In this document: positions 30,740 to 33,959 of the stretch, piece by piece
Position numbering within the stretch: the stretch's first letter is position 1
Layout: every line of letters begins with the position of its first letter
From: Patescibacteria group bacterium
Lineage (GTDB): Bacteria; Patescibacteriota; Minisyncoccia; Phycocordibacterales; UBA1006
Length of the DNA stretch: 33,959 nt
Reading direction: 5' to 3'
Assembly: GCA_020428645.1 (NCBI GenBank)
Contig: JAGQMN010000008.1
Coordinates: 1-33,959 of the forward strand
Position numbers and translations under genes: made by a program
Notes under the pieces: model-generated
Told to the model about the DNA's origin: nothing
Database searches by the model: none
What the model saw: only the letters and a program-made list of their open reading frames with translations

Positions 30740-30745
30740 ATTATA
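30740..30745 (-). promoter_or_regulatory. -10 element of the znuACB operon
   Basis: TATAAT on the minus strand; upstream TTGCAA could act as a -35 but the spacing is short (14 bp). The leader is ~60 nt. Confidence 0.55.
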
Positions 30746-30749
30746 TATT

Positions 30750-30764
30750 TGCGAAATATTTGCA
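30750..30764. promoter_or_regulatory. Candidate Zur operator (7-1-7 dyad)
   Basis: TGCGAAATATTTGCA: inner and outer bases match in 5 of 7 arm positions around a central T, the arrangement used by Fur-family boxes. It lies between the divergent znuA and Zur-like genes and just upstream of the znu -10. ATATTTGC also occurs as a direct repeat (30745-30752, 30756-30763). Confidence 0.5.
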
Positions 30765-30800
30765 AGTTATTAGATTGCATATTTTTGAAGAAGTGAAAGA

Positions 30801-31199
30801 ATGGAGTACATGTACAATGAACTCTTGAAAACATCAGGCCTGTCAGTCACCCAACAACGTTTATCAATACTAAACGCGCTCAGTAACTTCAATCAACCTG
30901 CTACTATCGAACAATTGGCACAAACTATTGATATTCATATAAACACCTCAACCATCTACCGTTCACTGCGAGTGCTTGTTGATGCTGGTATTGTCTACCA
31001 AACTGATTTTCGAGACGGGGTATCATACTTTGAATTTCAAGAGGATCACCATCATCACGTTGTGTGTACGTCGTGTGGAAAGCAAGAGCGTATTGATGTC
31101 TGTATTGGAACCCATGTACCTAAAATTGAAAAATCAACTGGCTACACTATTACTAACCACATGTTAGAATTTTTTGGACTATGCAAAAATTGTTCATAA
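30801..31199 (+). CDS. zur: Fur-family metalloregulator, probably Zur
   Basis: 132 aa. An N-terminal winged helix (TQQRLSILNALSNFNQPATIEQLA ... HINTSTIYRSLRVLVDAGIV) is followed by the dimerisation domain with the metal site HHHHVVCTSCGKQE and a second CXXC pair (CKNC) for the structural zinc. The gene is divergent from znuACB, which favours Zur over Fur or PerR. It would repress zinc uptake when zinc is replete. The ATG at 30801 is used; a second ATG three codons later is possible. The 3' end overlaps the YibE/F gene by 19 nt, making these two a co-transcribed unit. Confidence 0.88.
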   Translation: MEYMYNELLKTSGLSVTQQRLSILNALSNFNQPATIEQLAQTIDIHINTSTIYRSLRVLVDAGIVYQTDFRDGVSYFEFQEDHHHHVVCTSCGKQERIDVCIGTHVPKIEKSTGYTITNHMLEFFGLCKNCS

Positions 31200-32251
31200 T
31201 TATACTCTTGGTATTTCTTCAGATTCCTGTATATGCCCAAGGTACCGATGTGTCATTTGACAGCACATATGAGTCTGCAGTTGTTACTGGTACAACCCAG
31301 GGGCAAGGTGAAAATATACTGTACGTTACTGAACTCCCATCAGGAGAAACTATTAATCTTGATACGTACGGCGAAGCCGTGCCAATAGGGTCACGAGTGT
31401 ACCTCGAACACTTTACCGATCAAGGGTACTATAATTTTGTTGCAGTAAATAGAAACAAGGGAATTCTCATACTCCTCACTGTTTTCATATTTTGTATTTT
31501 AGCCTTGGCGGGTAAAAAAGGGGTACGTTCACTTATAGCATTGGGTGCATCGATGGGGCTACTCTTTTGGGTACTCGTTCCGCTGTTGGTTAATGGCTTT
31601 GACCCTATTGTTACTACGTTGGTCTTTGGACTTGGTGTTTTAGGATTTTCGATTTTTATCACTCATGGTCTCAATCGTCAGAGTCTCGTATCGTTCATCG
31701 GATCTTTTTCTTCTATTGTTATTGCGGCGGTACTTTTATATTGTGTAACACGAGCCGCTTCTATGACAGGATTTATTGACGATCATATACAATATCTCTC
31801 ATTTGCAACTGATAACACACTTAACCTTGTTCGCATTATCTCAGCATCCGTGTTGATCGGAATTCTTGGAGTGCTCGACGATATCACTATTACCCAGGTA
31901 GCCGTTGTGCGCGAACTCTCTGATAACGATACCCTCAGTAAACGTAACATTTTTCAAAAGTCGCTTCGGGTTGGGCGTGACCACGTCGCCTCACTCGTTA
32001 ACACATTGGTGTTTGCATACCTTGGTGCAACTCTTCCTATGGTTATGTATGTTTCATTGCTGGAAATCCCTTTTTGGATACTTACCAGCTATGAGTTTAT
32101 TTTTGTTGAAATTATTCGCTCACTCATCGGTGCTATAGCGCTCACGTTGGCTGTTCCTGTTACTACATGGTTGGCTACATACGTATTTATCAAGTCAATA
32201 CGTACAGAAGGGGAAGCCTTTTCTACCGCTTGTTCTCACAACCATCACTAG
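31181..32251 (+). CDS. YibE/F family membrane protein
   Basis: 356 aa. Signal-like first helix (KLFIIILLVFLQIPVYAQ), a small beta domain outside the membrane (about 25-90, with GQGENILYVTELPSG), then seven or so helices. Family blocks include NRNKGILILLTVFIFCILALAGKKGVRSL, TVLFGVLDDITITQVA-like (here GILGVLDDITITQVAVVREL) and the DHVASLVNTLVFAYLGATLP segment, all characteristic of YibE/F. In Lactococcus a family member has been studied in bacteriocin sensitivity, but the transported species is unknown. It overlaps the Zur gene, which suggests metal-linked regulation; that is inference. It ends in SHNHH, possibly metal-binding. Confidence 0.85.
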   Translation: MQKLFIIILLVFLQIPVYAQGTDVSFDSTYESAVVTGTTQGQGENILYVTELPSGETINLDTYGEAVPIGSRVYLEHFTDQGYYNFVAVNRNKGILILLTVFIFCILALAGKKGVRSLIALGASMGLLFWVLVPLLVNGFDPIVTTLVFGLGVLGFSIFITHGLNRQSLVSFIGSFSSIVIAAVLLYCVTRAASMTGFIDDHIQYLSFATDNTLNLVRIISASVLIGILGVLDDITITQVAVVRELSDNDTLSKRNIFQKSLRVGRDHVASLVNTLVFAYLGATLPMVMYVSLLEIPFWILTSYEFIFVEIIRSLIGAIALTLAVPVTTWLATYVFIKSIRTEGEAFSTACSHNHH

Positions 32252-32274
32252 GATATACTCTATATACCTATGGA

Positions 32275-32667
32275 ATGGAATACACCACATCACCAAGCGT
32301 TATGGTTACTGAAGATAATCAGTCACTGAATGCGGTTTTGGTTACAAAGATGAATTCAGAGGGGTTTACCGTGTATCATACATTTAATGGTAAAGAGGCA
32401 CTTGAGATTGTATACGACAAGAAACCTGATCTCATTTTGCTCGATCTCTTTATGCCAATATACGATGGATATAATTTTCTCAAATCTCTCAGGCAAGATG
32501 TGTGGGAGAAGAACGCACGTATTATCATTTTGACCAACACTAGCCTGGCAGATGACAAGGTTATAGAATTGATTGAACAAGAAAAACCTCTATCGTTTTT
32601 AGTTGAGACGTCAACGAAACTCCAAGATCTCGTATCACACGTCAACGAAGCGCTCGTTACTGTTTAG
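32275..32667 (+). CDS. Stand-alone response-regulator receiver protein
   Basis: 130 aa, a single CheY-like receiver with no output domain. Acidic pair VTEDN near residue 11, phosphoacceptor Asp57 in ILLDLFMP, and Thr87 in IILTNTS are present. The conserved Lys of the KP(F/Y) motif after beta-5 is replaced by Glu111 (SFLVETST), so phosphorylation-dependent switching may differ. The frame extends upstream to 32167 inside the YibE/F gene; ATG 32275 (MEYTTSPS) leaves a normal receiver start. A -10-like TATACC is 6 nt upstream and TATACT is at 32254. No kinase is adjacent. Such short receivers are frequent in CPR genomes. Confidence 0.88.
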   Translation: MEYTTSPSVMVTEDNQSLNAVLVTKMNSEGFTVYHTFNGKEALEIVYDKKPDLILLDLFMPIYDGYNFLKSLRQDVWEKNARIIILTNTSLADDKVIELIEQEKPLSFLVETSTKLQDLVSHVNEALVTV

Positions 32668-32682
32668 AACGCTTCGTTTTTT
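32644..32682 (+). terminator. Terminator after the receiver gene
   Basis: AACGAAGCG pairs with CGCTTCGTT, then a T-run; overlaps the end of the coding sequence. Confidence 0.75.
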
Positions 32683-32697
32683 CATGTATAAAAGTGG

Positions 32698-32703
32698 TAT
32701 ACT
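32698..32703 (+). promoter_or_regulatory. -10 element of the gene at 32710, leaderless arrangement
   Basis: TATACT followed by exactly 6 nt (CTAGGT) and ATG 32710. Confidence 0.65.
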
Positions 32704-32709
32704 CTAGGT

Positions 32710-33959
32710 ATGAAAAAAGGTGTTCAACTACAGACAGGTAACACCATCGGGATGCAGTGGTACCCGAAAAAAATCGCCTTTGTGTCGAGTGTTTTTGTAC
32801 TGGCATTCATGCTTATTTTTAGTAATCAACGGAATGCTATTGTGTATGCCAGTATCGCATTGATTCCTTCAGAACAGTGCTCTGGTGATTTCAACGGAGC
32901 ATCCCATGCGAGTGGATTTTCAGATTTACCAGAAATGAATGAGGAATCATTCAGTGGTACTAACGCTGCATCGACTTCAACGCCCAATGCTACTCTCGTG
33001 TGCCATGTTTTTAATGGTGCTATTCCTGAAACCTCAGAACAGAAATTAGTACTCAATATCTCGTGGGTAATGAGACCGGCGGCCACTACTGAATTTTTTG
33101 AGCACACACCAGAGCCAACCATGAGTGCATCTCAGCTTCAATCTGATATTGATACCAATACTGATACAGTAGTAGCAGATCTTGATGGAAATACCATTAT
33201 ATTTGAATCTGAACCTACTGAGGTGATACTGGATCAACCAGAAGTAAGTATTGACGAAGAACCCTCACTGCCTGATGTAGATCCATCGGTACTCGACGAT
33301 ATCCCGGACGAATCTTTAGAAGTTGACATAGATATGTTAGAAATACCAATCGATTCTATGTTGGATATGGAATCCGACAACTCTGAAATCACACCCGAAA
33401 TTTCTGAAGAAACATTAAGTTTTTTTTGGAATCTCTTTACCTCAGATGTATATGCACAAGAGCTCCCAGAACTCGTTGAGTCTCAAGAAGAGGTGACACC
33501 CATCGAACAACCAACTGCTATTGATAGCGCTACATCTGAAACACTTACCGTTGAAGAAACCACGAGTATCCCATTAGAAAACACCATTCAGGCTGATCTT
33601 GAAGATGCTACTGAGACTGTAATTATTGATTTCAATGGTACGTATGATGCTGTGCCTGTAGTGACGAATGATGTATTGTCGGATGTAGAGGTAGTAGAGG
33701 CGAGTGTTAATGCTTCACCTCTTCAATCTGATATTGATACCAATACTGATACAGTAGTAGCAGATCTTGATGGTGAAGTGCACATCATTCGTGATCATAT
33801 CATACCAGTACCACCACGTGAAAATATTCCCTCATCGTCTCTTGTTGAAATACTCTACTCTTTAGGTGATGGTTGGCAGACTCTTGATGTTATTGATGAG
33901 GTAGACGGTCTTGCGAGTTTTGAGTTACCTCATACGGTAGTTGCTGGTGATCTTTCAAA
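32710..33959 (+). CDS. Acidic membrane-anchored surface protein, 5' part of the gene
   Basis: The frame from ATG 32710 stays open to the end of the window (416 codons, no stop), so the gene is cut by the window edge. A basic cytoplasmic start (MKKGVQLQTG ... YPKK) precedes one helix (IAFVSSVFVLAFMLIF), then a long exported region very rich in Glu, Asp, Thr and Pro. An identical 18-residue block, LQSDIDTNTDTVVADLDG, occurs at about 143-160 and 338-355, encoded by an exact 53-nt repeat. A hydrophobic spot SFFWNLFTSDVYAQEL lies near residue 245. Low-complexity acidic stalk proteins of this type are common on CPR surfaces; no enzymatic domain is seen in the part present. Confidence 0.75.
   Translation, partial: MKKGVQLQTGNTIGMQWYPKKIAFVSSVFVLAFMLIFSNQRNAIVYASIALIPSEQCSGDFNGASHASGFSDLPEMNEESFSGTNAASTSTPNATLVCHVFNGAIPETSEQKLVLNISWVMRPAATTEFFEHTPEPTMSASQLQSDIDTNTDTVVADLDGNTIIFESEPTEVILDQPEVSIDEEPSLPDVDPSVLDDIPDESLEVDIDMLEIPIDSMLDMESDNSEITPEISEETLSFFWNLFTSDVYAQELPELVESQEEVTPIEQPTAIDSATSETLTVEETTSIPLENTIQADLEDATETVIIDFNGTYDAVPVVTNDVLSDVEVVEASVNASPLQSDIDTNTDTVVADLDGEVHIIRDHIIPVPPRENIPSSSLVEILYSLGDGWQTLDVIDEVDGLASFELPHTVVAGDLS
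33136..33188 (+). repeat. 53-nt exact direct repeat, copy 1
   Basis: Starts CTTCAATCTGATATTGATAC and ends CAGATCTTGATGG. An identical copy lies at 33721-33773, in the same frame of the same gene. Confidence 0.9.
33721..33773 (+). repeat. 53-nt exact direct repeat, copy 2
   Basis: Identical in sequence and frame to 33136-33188, 585 nt away. The nucleotide identity over 53 bases, including all third positions, indicates recent duplication or gene conversion. Confidence 0.9.

Overview
Kind of organism. The window looks like a chromosomal segment of an ultrasmall, reduced-genome bacterium of the Patescibacteria (Candidate Phyla Radiation), most like the Parcubacteria. This is inferred from gene style: a DNA polymerase I whose 3'-5' exonuclease domain is a short remnant, a small HolA-like delta subunit, a ribosomal protein L19 with a long acidic tail, a VKOR-like membrane protein, type IV pilus genes, large secreted FN3-type surface proteins, and tRNAs without encoded CCA. 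TGA is used as a stop (for example at 7544-7546 and 21753-21755), so the TGA-recoding CPR lineages are excluded.

Layout. 1-1840: end of a UbiB/ABC1 kinase gene converging on ruvB. 1841-2254: a promoter, a candidate structured ncRNA closed by a ~20-bp stem, and its terminator. 2255-10937: pilB, then four exported-protein genes (a lipoprotein, two paralogous secreted proteins of unknown family, a 1063-aa multidomain surface protein), the exported ones each with a clear TTGACA promoter and a real 5' leader. 11008-15113: tsaE, polA, a small membrane protein and holA. 15134-15932: a two-gene operon of a 48-aa membrane peptide and a Cache-type sensor with no output domain. 16035-19505: Ca/Na antiporter, tRNA-Lys, SpoU methylase and a Bacteroidota-style lipoprotein. 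19639-24800: ruvA, a 47-aa ORF, a ClpP-like protein, a pseudouridine synthase, membrane proteins, rplS and a VKOR fusion. 24801-26469: tRNA-His with duplicated fragments on both sides, a HEPN protein gene and a decayed recombinase, which together look like a remnant of an integrated element. 26530-32251: cupin, alanine racemase, and a zinc regulon (znuABC divergent from a Zur-like gene that overlaps a YibE/F gene). 32275-33959: a stand-alone receiver protein and the start of an acidic repeat-containing surface protein.

The most striking property of the window is promoter architecture. At least twelve genes have a -10 hexamer ending exactly 6 nt before the ATG, which places the expected transcription start on the A of the start codon. 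They therefore look leaderless. Exported-protein genes and stable RNAs instead use TTGACA/TTGACT-16/17-TATATT-type promoters, and the exported genes have leaders of about 30-150 nt. One of these leaders (gene at 5548) can form two alternative stems plus an outer stem that masks the bases next to the start codon.

How the genes fit together. RuvA and RuvB belong to the same branch-migration complex but are encoded apart. PolA and HolA serve replication and repair. Zur, ZnuABC and possibly YibE/F form a metal-homeostasis unit with a 7-1-7 dyad in the divergent promoter. PilB, the FN3/TSP1-like surface protein and the lipoproteins point to a cell-surface programme for attachment to other cells. 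Host attachment itself is inference.
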